Shown here: in pieces, positions 1 through 11,929 of the stretch
How positions within the stretch are numbered: the first letter of the stretch is position 1
How the letters are laid out: each line of letters begins with the position of its first letter
Origin: Maratus speciosus
Taxonomy: Eukaryota > Arthropoda > Arachnida > Araneae > Salticidae
Assembly (NCBI GenBank): GCA_963932465.1
Contig: OZ010788.1
Span: 200,820,559-200,884,558, forward strand
Direction: 5' to 3'
DNA: 64,000 nt
Position numbers and translations under genes: made by a program
The notes under the pieces: generated by a model
Database searches by the model: none
Seen by the model: the letters and a program-made list of their open reading frames with translations, nothing else
Told to the model about the DNA's origin: nothing

Positions 1-485
1 TAAAATATTTAAAAGAACAATTGGCGAAACGTCAGTGAAGGCTTACTGTGGAGACCCGAAAAGTTTTTGGTTTTCGGTCCCGCGATAACTGCCGTAAAAA
101 GCGTCCGATTAGCTTGAAGTTAAGGATGCATATTGGCGAGATCACCGGATTTAGCTGTATAGTTTTTGGTTAAATTTGGTTCATTCGTTCGGAATATATA
201 GAGCATTTTATTTTCCGCCTTAATGCTTTCCTATAGCAATTCAGACGATTTTTCCATTTTTATTTGTTGAAAGGAAGTGGCTCATATAATTGAAAGATTT
301 AAGTGATAAATTATGGATAATGGAATTTCCTAATTAGAACCATACCTTATTCATATTAGTTTAAAATTTTGTGTATACATTTGTCAGAATTTTTAAATTC
401 GGTGTATATCTTATGGAGGGATTTTATATATGTGTTCCAATAATATAAAATATTTTCTTTTTTTAATTTACTTTTTTTAATCAGA
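1..485. other. Unrecognised AT-rich flank
   Basis: No convincing reading frame, RNA gene or repeat end was seen. The segment ends at the A that precedes the 3' terminus of the first Helitron copy. Confidence 0.5.
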
Positions 486-1601
486 CTAGGGGGCTCTGCC
501 CCCTACGAGCTACGCTCGCCCACCCCCGTTCAGGCACACCAAAATCCAAAAAGCACGCTAATTGCATGCATTTGATCGACTTTAAAAATATTGAATTAAA
601 ATTTAAAAAAAAAAAACAGTAGCGATCTCTCTGTAAACGGGTTTCCATTCGTTTTTCTTGGATTGGGGATTTTTAAGACCAAATCTGTTGCTGTTAAGAG
701 ATACAATGGCTGTTTTCGTATTTAATTAAACGCATTAGTTATTTGAAAATAAGCTAATGTAAAATGAATTAAGTAAACAGTGTCATTGTCTCTCGGTATT
801 TTTTAGCAGCGCTATAAGATAGTTCTTTTAAATAATTCATTTTAAATGTATCGTCAAATCTGACGTAATTTACACCAAACTTTTATTTCTCTTATTAATA
901 TTCACGTAAAAATACTTTTGTTGTTAGAAGGAAATATTATTTGCGCTGTCTTCGAATTCACGATAATAGTTGAAAAGATTATCTCAAAATATCTCGCGCA
1001 AATATATTTTTCAATTTAAATTGTTTTACCATATTTTTTGGTCATTTTAAATATGACGTAAATTTCAAGTGTAAATATGGTTCTTATGACGTAATTTTCC
1101 TGCTTTTAACATGTAACCATTTAATTCTAATTTTAAAGTTTTTTTTCTGTTTGTAATAGTCACGTGTAAATAAATTTTTAATTTGAAGAAATATTTGATA
1201 TGATAATTTGTTTCGCTGTTTATACAATTGGCAACAGTTTAAAATGACATTTTCTAAAATTTGTAAAAAACATCTCTCGAAATGCTGAAAATTTGAATTA
1301 AAAATAGAAATAAAACCTCAAAAATGCTTCAAATAAGAAAAATAAATGCAATCTGCGCATTGGGAACTTATAACGTATAAAATGATCTAAAAATGATTAA
1401 ATTCTCATGCATAGTTTTTGCTCAAATAAAACTTTTTTAATGGAACGACTTTGTCCAATTTTAGCATTAAATATCTCTTAAAATAATTCTTCGATTTGAA
1501 AACTGTCTGCATCAGCTTGTTTATCAAACATTTTTCTATAATACCACCGATTTTCATATTTTTGTATGCAACAGTATTTTTAATATTAACGATGAAAGGC
1601 C
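486..1601 (-). mobile_element. Non-autonomous Helitron, family A, 5'-truncated copy
   Basis: The element lies on the minus strand. Its 3' end is at 486, where CTAG follows a host A at 485. Two hairpins sit beside this end: GGGGGC/GCCCCC with a 3-nt loop, then ACGAGC/GCTCGT with a short loop. This matches the termini of the complete copies at 13431-16839. The body aligns with those copies, including the repeated TGACGTAA and CACGT motifs, as far as about 1601. There homology stops before the family's 5' end (TCTCTCTATTC), so the 5' 80-100 bp are missing or too diverged to see. No Rep/helicase frame is present. The 3' border is well supported; the 5' border is approximate. Confidence 0.85.
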
Positions 1602-2956
1602 ATGCTTAAGCTTCAAATTGGATGCGGATCAACCCGGAATATCTACGCAGATGCTCATTGGTCCATTTCCAAATCAAAACTTTTTTTTATATATAGAAGG
1701 ATATTTCATTGTCTTAATTTTCTTTTAACTGTTTCCTAGCAACGGAAAGGTGAATTTGATCTCATATATCAAAATTAAAACGAATACGCTTTGAGGTTGA
1801 AATAAAAAGGGCTTATGTTATGATATTAATTCTTCTTATTAAAAAAAAATGTTACTAATATCTCACGGTTTATCGTCTGGACGTAGCTAACAGAAATGTT
1901 TAATTTTTAATCGAAAATTCCAATGAGAAAAAAAAAAAAAACTTTTGAAAAGCAAATTGATAGTAAATGTCAAAATTATGCACCGCAAAATTATCGCTGT
2001 CGAAAAGGACGTCATTGTATCTGGAAATAATATTTTCATTCTTAAAAACCAAACATTAACTAGATTGTCTGAAAAAATATTCTTTGACGAGTGTTAGTTT
2101 TTAATGCCGCCTCATTTCAGAAAATATGGATGAAAATTTTTTTATCTTTAAAAGGAAATTACATTTTCGTTCGTAAAACCTAAACTTTTAATATAATTGC
2201 GTCAATGTAAATCCTTTTCTGCCGACCAGTATTGACGAATAAGGCTCGGAAGTGTAAAAAGATTTACGATAATCAATAGCGCAATCAATAAAAAGTTACA
2301 TATGTAAATTAATGAGACCACGGGGGGGGGGGGGTGTTCAGGTGGCCTCCGCCCTCCTGAATACTTTATATTATTTAAAAAAATACCAGAATTAGTAGCT
2401 CATGAAAATTCAAAATATCCTTCCATAACAACCTCTGTAATTTAACGCTTCTAATGTCTGAAAACTTCGTATTTTTTATTCTTATAAATAATTACGTAAT
2501 TTGAAAACTTTAAATTACGGTTTGCAGGAAATTGAATATTACTAGAGTGTGTCTAAAAACAATGAATTGCAGATCTGACGTTGAGGCTCCTGATCTGCAG
2601 ATTTACTAGTTAGATTAGTTAAGAAAAAATACTGTTATGGAAACCTCACGATTGTTAGAACAACTATGTAAATAAATGTATTGTGATATGTATATGAAAC
2701 TGAGAAGTGTTTTGCAGTTGCAAATTTTTCGTAAAGCAGTTTTTAATAGGAGAAAAGCTAAATCCATGTAAATGGTTGGGAAAATAAACACATTAAAAAA
2801 TATTTAATTGGAATGTTTCGCTGTGCTTACTAAAAGTGATACATCAAAGTATTTTGTATAAAAAGTTTTATATACTTTTATTAATAGACGAATTAAATAA
2901 ATTTTATGTTGCGTTTTCTTTAATGGGACTTAAAGGTCCTGTTGGAGCATAAAGGT
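1602..2956. other. Unrecognised intergenic sequence with G13 tract
   Basis: AT-rich sequence with a run of 13 G at 2322-2334 and no supported gene. Short frames are interrupted and resemble nothing I recognise. Confidence 0.45.
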
Positions 2957-3491
2957 ATAACCCTTTATCTACTGGAAGTACTTATAAGTCCAATTAAAAT
3001 AACTTGTTATAAAATTCCTTTAATACACCGATTAGTTGTAATACAGATTAGAATAAGTTATAGATACATTACTTTATCTTGTTCCAAAAGGATAATTAGT
3101 TACACAAAACAAAAATATTTTTAAAAGGGCGATTTCTTGTGCCTTTGCATCTTTTCAGCTTTCTTGGCGTTGAGGGATTGGGGGGATTTTTCAGTTAGGA
3201 AATATTTCCATATTTCTATTGTAAGAGCATTATATTTGTACATTTCCCAATTCTACAAAATACTACGAAAAGTATTTAAAATAAAAGATTTCAGTGGGGT
3301 TAAAAATAATGCACAAAATCCCTATAAATTCAGATTTAATTAATTCTTCTAAATCCTTCAATCCTTCTAAAATCCTTTTAAAATTTATTAAATGATTATG
3401 TAAATCTTTTAATATAGTTTAAGCAATTCACGAAAAAGGCTTTAGAAGATAAAATTTTCATGAATTCATAATTCAGTACATAAAGGGTTAA
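2957..3491. mobile_element. Candidate TTAA-type (piggyBac-like) MITE
   Basis: The left end reads ATAA-CCCTTTATCTACTG and the right end is the inverted complement, CAGTACATAAAGGG-TTAA. The terminal inverted repeat (TIR) is therefore about 15 bp with one or two mismatches. The left TTAA would have decayed to ATAA. CCCTTT termini next to TTAA are typical of piggyBac-derived MITEs, which duplicate TTAA. The 535-bp interior has no coding capacity. Three other TTAA/CCCTT elements lie in this window (52523, 60373, 61331). Confidence 0.5.
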
Positions 3492-4499
3492 GCTATGTAT
3501 TCAGAAAATAAAAACTCGCACTCTAATAGATACAAAACAATACATTATATCATTTTTAATTACAGCCTTAGGTAATTAAAACAAACCAGGGTCAGAAAGT
3601 TGAAAGTGGGCAGGCAGGCTCATCTGTCAGTCTTCGGTCCCAAGACTGGGCTGCAAAGAGTCGTGGGCAGAATAAGTCAATAAAGGCAACTAAGAGTTAC
3701 TGCAGTTGGCTATGGTCTGCGGGACACTCAATCATGTTTAGGTTTCAACCCTTCACATGCAATAGCAGTGAGGTTTTGAATTTTTATTACTGTTTCAGTC
3801 GGATGTGAAAACAGACCAATTTTTCACTTTTTAGAAAGGAGGGAATTAAGTTATCAACAGTTCATCTTCCACTGCAATATGTTAGTCAGGTTACTTAAGT
3901 ACCTCACAAGGAGCTTTTTAAGTAATGCGTGGGTTTGTAAAAAAATGATTTGCCTTTGTTATTGGACTGAGCATCTGCCAGTAGCCTGAGGCTGATTTCA
4001 TTTCTTCATTTCGTATTTATTAGTAAATGATATTTTTTAATCATTTGCCTTTAAGTTGATGCCAAAAATTACAATTTTCTTTAAATATACTAGTATGTAT
4101 TTATTGTTTAAATACTGATGATTTTAAGACAATCAAAGAATTCATTACTTATTTTAGAGTCAAAGGATATTTTGTATATTTACTTTCAGCTTTTTACTAA
4201 CAAAACTTTTTATAACGTTTCAAAAAAATTCTAAAATAAATAAGTATACAGACAAGGTCCAATGAGCGCAAGATGGGCCAGGTCCCGATTATTTTTACCC
4301 TCTTTGTATATCTAAGAAAATAAAAATATTTTATACCTGAATGCATATATTAATATAGTACAAAAACCCGCGGCTTTGCTCGTGTAATAGTTGAAATATG
4401 CCAATGGTATGTGTGTGCCTATTTTTATTAGAAGAAATTATACTACTACGAATAATTCAAAAACTACTAACTAAGCCACAGTTTCACTAAATTTCAATA
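3492..4499. other. Unrecognised sequence; CCCGCGG motif near 4366
   Basis: No gene seen. Around 4366 the sequence CCCGCGGCTTTGCTCG stands out from the AT-rich surroundings. It may lie near the 5' border of the repeat-bearing element that ends at 8117, but I could not define that border. Confidence 0.3.
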
Positions 4500-4599
4500 T
4501 TACACTGCGTTAGATGAAAATGAAACTTAAATTAATGAGAAGAAGTAAAACTAATTCTAAATAAATGATACTTTAGAATGCATTTTGAATCTTTTACGC

Positions 4600-5460
4600 T
4601 CATATCAGTTTTCATTTGAAGTTTGAATTTTTTAGAAACCGTTCTCAGTACGCATTTACATCTGAAAAGTAACCATCTTACATTCAAAGCTTAAAATCTA
4701 ACGATCTACTACTCCCCTGACAGTAGTGGCACCATCATAAAATATAGCCATTGTTTGAGTAATGACTGTCACCATCAGTTTGCCAACATTAATTTTGAAA
4801 TTGGTTCAGCATTTCCTGTTCTTATATAGAAACCGTAATTTGGAAAGTTTTTTAAATACTTTTCGCTTATTTTACCCTTTTAAATTACGAACATCTTTTA
4901 GAAACTATTCTTAGAGAGCATCTACATCTTATAAGTAACTACCATGCCTAATTTTAAATTTCTACATTTTAAATTCAATATAAATAGTAGTTTAGAGCCT
5001 TTTGAGAAAATTTGTCACTTATATCACCCTTTTAAATTTGGAATTTTTTTTTTCAACTGTTCTTAGAGAGGATTTACATCTGATAAGAAACTACCATGCG
5101 AAATTTCAAAATTCTATTTTCAACAATTCCATAGAAGTCGTAATTTAGAGGTTTTTAGGACATTTATTGGTCTTTTCACCCTTTTAAATTTCGAAATTTT
5201 TAGTAACTATTCTTAAAGATCATTTATATTTTATAAGTATCTACCAAATTTCACGTTTCTATATTTTTAACAATTGCGTAGAAATCGTAATTTTCGCTCA
5301 TTTTCATCACTTCTAAACTTCGAATGTTTTTTTCGACTGCTCTTAGAGAACATTTACAACTTATAAGTAACTACCATGCCAGATTTCAAGTTTCTAGTCC
5401 ATTCCGTATACCAAAAATCGAAATTTAGAAAGCTTTTTGCTCCTGTAAAAAACCTATTGG
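4600..5460 (+). repeat. Degenerate tandem repeats, about 150 bp
   Basis: A block of the form TTCTTAGAGA...CATTTACATCT...TATAAGTAACTACCATGC recurs near 4640, 4905, 5056, 5207 and 5338, at spacings of about 130-150 bp (one gap is larger). Each copy is followed by CACCCTTTTAAATTTCGAA-like sequence. The copies are strongly diverged. No coding function is visible. Confidence 0.65.
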
Positions 5461-5508
5461 CAGTTCCATTGACATAATATCTTACACTATAATGCGAGCA
5501 AAAATTGT

Positions 5509-5544
5509 GTGTGTATGAATATGTGTGTGTGTGTGTGTGTGTGT
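5509..5544. repeat. (TG)n microsatellite
   Basis: Uninterrupted TG dinucleotides from about 5522 to 5544, preceded by an imperfect TG stretch. The tract lies directly before the roughly 143-bp tandem array. Confidence 0.9.
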
Positions 5545-5547
5545 AAA

Positions 5548-8030
5548 TTTTATCTTAAAAACGGCTCTAACGATTTTGACGAAATTTTGTATTTTACCAT
5601 TTTTGGGCACGACAAGACCATTGGGCTAGGCCACATGTTCGAGAAAATTTGATAAGCGGGTCATTTTGAGTCATAATGGGTCAAGGTCAAGCTAATTATA
5701 TCTAAAAAACGGCTCAATCGATTTTGACTAAATTTTATATCCAAACGTTTTTCGGCACGAGAAAACTATTGGGCTAGGTCACATGTTCGAGAAATTTCGA
5801 TTAGTGCGTCATTTTTGGGTCACTATGGGTCAAGCCAATTTTCTCTAAAAAACAGCTCTAACGATTTTGACTAAATTTTGTATTTTGTCGTTTTCGATTA
5901 CGAGAAGACCAATGGGATAAGTCACATATTCGAAAAAATTCGATTAATAGGTCATTTTTGGGTCACTGTGGGTCGAGCAAAGTTTATCTAGAAAATGACT
6001 CTAACGATTTAGACGAAATTTTGTATTCTATCATTTTCGGATACGAGAATACCATTGGGCTTGATTGCATGTTCAAGAATTTCGATGAGTGGGACATTTT
6101 GGGTCACAGTGAGTCAGGGTTAAGCTAAATGAATCCAAAAAAAAGGGCCAAAAACATTTCGACAACATTTTGTAATATACCGTTTCCGGGCATGAGATGA
6201 CCATTGGACTAAGTCACATGTACGAGAAAAATCGATTAGTGGGTCAGTTTGGGTCAAATGGGTCAAGTTCATGCTAATTATATCTAAAAAACGGCTCAAT
6301 CGATTTTAACTAAATTTTGTATCCAACCGTTTTTCGGCACGAGAAAACTATTGGGCTTGGTCACATGTTCGAGAAATTTCGATTAGTGGGTTATTTTTGG
6401 GTCACTATGGGTCAAGCCAATTTTATCTAAAAAACGACTCTAACGATTTTGACTAAAATTTCTATTTTGTCGTTTTCGATTACGAGAAGACCAATGGGTT
6501 CGATTACGAGAAGACCAAATTCTATTAGTTGGTCACCTTTGGGTCATTGTGAGGCAAGCAAAGTTTACCTAGAAAACGACTCTAATGATTTTGGCGAAAT
6601 TTTATATTCTATCGTTTTCGGCCACGACAATACCATTGGGCTTGATCGCATGTACAAGAAAATTCCATTAGTGGGTCATTTTGAGTCACAATTGGTCAGG
6701 GTCAAGCTAATTGAATCCAAAAAAGGCTCAAAACATTTTGACAAAATTCTGCAATATACCGTTTTCGGGCATGAGAATTGGGCCATTGGGTCCATGGGCC
6801 CATTGGTCTAAGTGACATGTTCGAGAAAAATCGATTCGTGTGTCATTTTTGGGTCACTGTGGATCAAGCTATTTGTATCTATAAAAACGACTCAAACGAT
6901 TTTATCAAAATTTTGTATTATACAGTTTCTGGGCATCAGAAGACCATTGGGCTAAGTCACATGTTCAAGAAAATTGAATTAGTGGGTCATTTTTGGGTCA
7001 CTGTGGGTCAAGCTAAGTGTATCTAAATAACGGTTCAAAACATTATGGCAAAATTTTGTATTATATCGTTTCTGAGCATGGAATACCATTAAGTTAAGTC
7101 ACATATTCGGGAAAATTCGATTAGTGAATAATTTTTGGGTCACTGTGGGTCAAGATGATTGTAGCTTAAAAAAAGGTTCAAACGATTTTGACAAAATTTT
7201 GTATTATACTGTTTCCTTGCACGAGAAGATCATTGGGTTAGGTCACATGTTCGAGAAAATACGATTAATGGGTCATTTTTGGTCACTGTGGGTCAAGTTA
7301 ATTTTATCTAGAAAACAGCTTTAATGATTTTGATTAAATTTTGTTTTCTATCGTTTTCGGGTTCGAGAAGACCATTGGTCTATGTCGAATGCTCAAGAAA
7401 ATTCGATTAACCAGTCATTTTGGGTCACTATGGGTCAAGATTTAGCTAATTTTATCTAAAAAATGGCTCAAACGATTTTGACAACATTTCTTATTACACC
7501 GTTTCCTAGCACAAGAAAACCATTGGGATAGGTCAGATGTTCGATAAATTTAGATTAGTAGGTCCTTTTTGAGTTACCGTGGGTCAAGGCAATTTTATCT
7601 ATAAAATGACTTTAGCGATTTTGCCTAAATTTTGTATTCTATCGTTTTCGGGTTCGAGAAGACCGTTGGTCTAGGTCGAATGCTCAAGAAAATTCGATTA
7701 ACCAGTCATTTTGGGTCACTATGGGTCAAGATTTAGCTAATTTTATATAAAAAATGGCTCAAACGATATTGACAACATTTCTTATTACACCATTTCCTAG
7801 CACGAGAAAACCATTGGGATAGGTCAGATGTTCGATAAATTTAGATTAGTAGGTCCTTTTTGAGTTACCATGAGTCAAGGCAATTTTATCTATAAAATGA
7901 CTTTAGCGATTTTGACTAAATTTTGTATTCTATCGTTTTCGAGTTCAAGAAAAGCATTGGTTAGGTCAGGTATTCGAAGAATTTCGGTTAGTGAGTCCTT
8001 ATGGCTTGGGATCATGCCAATTTTATCTAA
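5548..8030 (+). repeat. Tandem array of about 17 copies, unit about 143 bp
   Basis: A unit with the landmarks TATCTAAAAAACGGCTC, ACGATTTTGAC, AAATTTTGTATT, CGTTTTCGG, GAGAAGACCATTGGG, CACATGTTCGAGAAAATT, CGATTAGTGGGTCATTTTTG and GGTCACTGTGGGTCAAG recurs about every 140-146 bp. Copies differ by substitutions and small indels. Two neighbouring units (about 7320-7600 and 7610-7900) are nearly identical, which suggests recent unequal exchange. Short open frames here (6449-7324) arise from the repeat and I do not regard them as genes. The array ends about 55 bp before a Helitron-like hairpin at 8089. Confidence 0.9.
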
Positions 8031-8086
8031 ACAGTAAGAATTATATAGTGAGAGTGAAATATCGAATTGAACAAAAGGTTAATTTT

Positions 8087-8117
8087 GGCCGAGCTTAGCT
8101 CGGTCATGCCTGCTAGT
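8087..8117 (+). mobile_element. Helitron-like 3' terminus (hairpin + CTAG)
   Basis: A palindrome CCGAGCT-T-AGCTCGG occupies 8089-8103 and extends by a GC and a GT pair. Seven bases later comes CTAG (8113-8116) followed by T. Helitrons end in CTRR next to a host T, with a hairpin about 10 nt upstream, so this fits a 3' terminus. It differs from family A. The matching 5' TC end was not located, so the element that would include the tandem arrays is inferred. Confidence 0.5.
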
Positions 8118-8905
8118 AGTTAATGTAAAACTACATATTATCATAATTTTGTAATTTAGCACTATCTGCGAATTGAAAAGTGGAATTCGTAACCATTCTT
8201 CCTATCTAATATATCAGTACTATCAATATAGACTATCATTACATCGTCTTTAACCATTCGCAAATTATCGGTTGAAATGTGTTCTCAAACAAAACAAGAG
8301 TGAACTTGCATCTTCTGCTTGCTTGTTGAACAGGAATCAGATAAAAGCTATATCTATTTCAGTTAATTATTACTGCTGCCTTTTGTTACCATTGGGAGGA
8401 AGAAAAAAAGAAGAAGAAAAAATGAGGAAAAGACAATACTTTTAACGAAATCATCAATTTCAAGCACGTACCGAGATTTCTTCTTTTTTACCTCACTTTC
8501 TTTTAATTCTTCGAATCCGGTTTTGTATCTAATTAACAGCAGACGGAATGGGATTTATGTTTGAACGCTTGCCTGCGGTAGGCTTATGAATTAAATAGGA
8601 TTAGTGCATTTTTTTATAAATTTGATGATGGAGTATTGTGTCTGTCGTTGTGCTTCTACTATAAATAATAAACTCTGTAAATAGACGCAATAAAATTAAT
8701 TGAATGAATTGGATGATTTTTAATTTTTGAAGAACTGAACTTAACTTTTATTAATTTCAATTTACTGATTAAAATTCAATTTTTATAAGCCTTAGGGTTA
8801 AGTAAGAGGGAAGAGTTCTAGCAACACTAGTTTGTTTTAGTTTTATTGCACTAATGGAATTTTTCACAGACCCAAGTTGAGTCATTGAACTATGTTGAAA
8901 TGTAT
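8118..8905. other. Unrecognised AT-rich sequence
   Basis: Nothing supportable seen, apart from a purine-rich AAGAAGAAG stretch near 8400. Confidence 0.45.
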
Positions 8906-9045
8906 CAGGGGTGTACTTATATAACGTTATCAACTTTTTGGTAATTTTGAACCCCTCCCCCCCTTTTGATATCATACGTTACCATCTCCCGAAATCCCCA
9001 CCGTAATGATATCATTATCAATGTCTAAAAATTCTTTTGATTTTT

Positions 9046-9083
<38 letters not shown>

Positions 9084-9717
9084 GTATACAAATATGATTA
9101 CATTTATTTTTCGCATACTCCGTTGATTCAAATAAAGATAAGTCAACAAAATATCACTTTATATATGAAATAACTTTATATTAAATAACACGTAAAAAAT
9201 AGTTACTATTTAAAAGTATTTAATAATAGCTTTTTGTTACATAATGCATTCAATAATAATAATGTTTTCTTGCACTTATTCCCGCAGAGAGAATTTCTTA
9301 TAAAAAAAACAGGGGGTCAACATTCTTTCTCTGTTATTTACTAGCAAACACAAGTATCAGTTTAAACATACTTGGCATGCGGTTTCTTGAACAGCGGATT
9401 ATAGATGCATACACATATGACAGAACAATAGGAATGCCAAATGTTGGTTTATTCCACATTTTGGAATTAAATAATTTTATAATTTTAATAATAACTTTGT
9501 ATTTTCATAAAAATAGATAACAGACTAAAAAAGGATAACATGCTATTTTGATGTAAAGATCAAGTTACAAATAAAATGAGAAAAATTTTGTTGGATCAAA
9601 AATGATAATGATATCAAAAGACAAATCCCCCCTTCCCCCTAGAGATATCTTACGATATCATCTGCAAGACCCCCCCCCTCTCCCTAAAATGATAACGTTA
9701 TACATGCACAGCCCCTC
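8906..9717. mobile_element. hAT-like MITE with decayed TIRs
   Basis: The left end CAGGGGTGTACTTATATAAC and the inverted right end (GAGGGGCTGTGCATGTATAAC when complemented) share AGGGG and the inner block TATAACGTTATCA. The interior contains poly-C segments, TGATATCATTATCA palindromes and a poly-T run (9049-9078). CAGGGG ends suggest the hAT superfamily, but I found no clean 8-bp TSD, so the class is inferred. The right part was duplicated into 10086-10556. Confidence 0.55.
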
Positions 9718-10556
9718 ACTAATGCTTTTTTTAAGGACTTTTACTTAAAACTTTCCCTTGGTCATAGTTATAATTATTATTTGCCAACTGCATTCGTATT
9801 ATATTATCCTAGTAACACAATGTAATTTTAGCAATAATATAATGTGTTCAATGTGAAACTTTTGAATTATTTTGAAAAGCAAAAATATAAGGTTACAAGA
9901 ACGAAAAATCATGCGTACGGCATAAATTATGAAACATTTGCAACACATTCAGAATACTATAACAAAACTTCACAATTTACTGAGGTGAAAGATGATGTTT
10001 AAAAGAACGATTTGTATAAAGTATAATGCATTTGAAAACCCAATTTCTGCTATTAATATGAATAGTCGGGGTAATATACGAATTTCAAAAGACAAATCCC
10101 CCCTTCCCCCTAGAGATATCTTACGATATCATGTGCAAGACCCCCCCCCTTCTCCCTAAAATGATAACGTTATACATGCACAGCTCCTCACTAATGCTTT
10201 TTTTAAGGACTTTTACTTAAAAACTTTCCCTTGGTCATAGTTATAATTATTATTTGCCAACTGCATTCGTATTATATTATCCTAGTAACACAATGTAATT
10301 TTAGCAATAATATAATGTCTTCAATGTGAAACTTTTGAATTATTTTGAAAAGCAAAAATATAAGGTTACAAGAACGAAAAATCATGCGTACGGCATAAAT
10401 TATGAAACATTTTCAACACATTCGGAATACTATAACAAAACTTCACAATTTACTGAGGTTAAAGATGATGTTTAAATGAACGATTTGTAGAAAGTATAAT
10501 GCATTTGAAAACCCAATTTCTGCTATTAATATGAATAGTCGGGGTAATGTACGAAT
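9615..10556 (+). repeat. Tandem duplication, two 471-bp units
   Basis: Unit 1 (9615-10085) and unit 2 (10086-10556) are nearly identical over their whole length. Only scattered differences were seen, such as CATCTGCAAG against CATGTGCAAG and one extra C or A in homopolymers. The unit comprises the right end of the hAT-like MITE plus about 370 bp of its flank. High identity implies a recent event. Confidence 0.95.
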
Positions 10557-11366
10557 TTTTGTGCAGCCGTGCATGTGATCTATAGATGTATATGGATGTT
10601 ACATTATTAGATCTTCCTTCACGATTTCTCTGTTCTATTCTAAATTACTACACTATATTCACTAATTCCTTATTATTAAACAATCATCATTAATTCTGTT
10701 AAATTCCCCTTAATTTAATATCTAGCTTACACAAATTACATAAATATTAATCTTTTAATTATTCTTAAATTCTATCATGATCTCCGATCGTTTCTGGGTT
10801 TTCGAATGTTCTTTTTAGAAGCCATTTTATTTTATTCCGAGAATTTCATTTCCCGCATTGAATAGATTTCATTTCCCGCTTTCAGTTCTTTTTCACTATC
10901 AAATCCATCCGCTCATCTGTCAGTCCTCTTTCCAATGACGTATAATGGCATGTTATCCTTAATTCTTAATTGGTTCAGAGCGCGTGCTACGTCATATTTG
11001 TATTACTACGCTCGATACTCCGGCAAAATTTGTTCGAGTTTCTATTTATAAAACTTTCACCTGGCTGAGTGTCTGACGCTATGAAGTTTCTAAAATATTT
11101 ACCCCCCCCCCCCCTCCCAACTGATTGAATCTAGTATTCGTTCGAGAGTAACGATCGATGGAGTCAGTCGATCGATCAGTCTAACGATCGATCAGTCTTG
11201 CCTCTGCTTTCATAGTAGAAGGACGTCTTTTTTGCGCCTGACGAAGAAAGACTCGGATCTTTCGAAAGGCCTAGCGCATTTACAAATTTTTGATGGTGTT
11301 TCAAGAAGATTGTTTGTTCTTGATCGATGGATGTTGAGAATATAAGATAACTCGTCTAAATTACCT
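10557..11366. other. Less AT-rich segment with TATA-like and GATCGATC motifs
   Basis: A TTTATAAAA stretch near 11046 resembles a TATA box. A poly-C run lies near 11101-11114, and CGATCGAT palindromes recur at about 11153, 11168 and 11185. No open frame follows that I can support, so a promoter is not claimed. Confidence 0.35.
11234..11277 (+). other. Hairpin with CTGACGA...GAAA layout
   Basis: CTGACGA at 11238-11244 is followed by the stem GAAAGA (11246-11251), a 6-nt loop, the complement TCTTTC (11258-11263) and GAAA (11264-11267). GCGC flanks the unit on both sides (11234-11237, 11274-11277). This order resembles the conserved core of hammerhead ribozymes (CUGANGA, stem II, GAAA). However, an unpaired A precedes stem II and no cleavage-site strand was identified, so this is only a structural lead. 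Confidence 0.25.
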
Positions 11367-11830
11367 ATGGCACTGCCCAGTATTCTAGTGAGAACTACTT
11401 ATCAATGTAGTTTAATAAAAATCTGTGACCATAAAATGTTTCGTTCCTTGTCTCCCGGAGAAATTACTAGTGGAAGCCTCCATTGTCCTGACCATCTGCA
11501 TCTCCACTGCAAAAATCTTAAGTGTGAGCGTATGATGATGACTGCTAAGATTAATCTACTAAACGGAATGGTGAAAGTGTTGCCCTTCGTTTACTTGCAA
11601 CAATCTACAAAAAATAATACGAATGCCACTTTTCATCGATTGTCAAGGTGCTGTTGCTGCTCTTATTCTTATCGGCATGAACGATGATCGAATACATCTA
11701 TTTGCTCAATTATCTACAAAGTTTCACTTGTTCACAATTACGACTAATTATTTAACATGTATACTACATAGTATACTAAAGGTTAGTTCAGTTAAACGCA
11801 TAGCACAGTTGAAATTTTCTATCTAGCAAT
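11367..11830 (+). other. Unrecognised segment with short open frames
   Basis: Two overlapping short frames run to 11687 and 11826. The second contains LFIDCQGAVAAL, which faintly recalls the DSQAA motif of retrotransposon RNase H. The frames do not continue, and no reverse transcriptase is nearby. I treat this as unproven. Confidence 0.15.
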
Positions 11831-11929
11831 TTCCGCCAATAAACGTATGTTGCTGAAACTTTTCTGCAGTCCTGTATATGATCTATAGAATGTATACACA
11901 CCAAGTAATATTTAAAAAATAATTAAATT

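Noticed and set aside
6449..7324. Several short open frames that share GSNDFDKILYYTV-like peptides
   Set aside because: They are translations of the 143-bp tandem unit. The similarity follows from DNA repetition and the frames break at every indel.
5548..8030. CRISPR-like array
   Set aside because: There are no short constant repeats separated by unique spacers. The whole unit is repeated, and the genome is eukaryotic.
11623..11826. RNase H fragment suggested by LFIDCQGAVAAL
   Set aside because: Only one weak motif, no continuing frame and no neighbouring retrotransposon domains.
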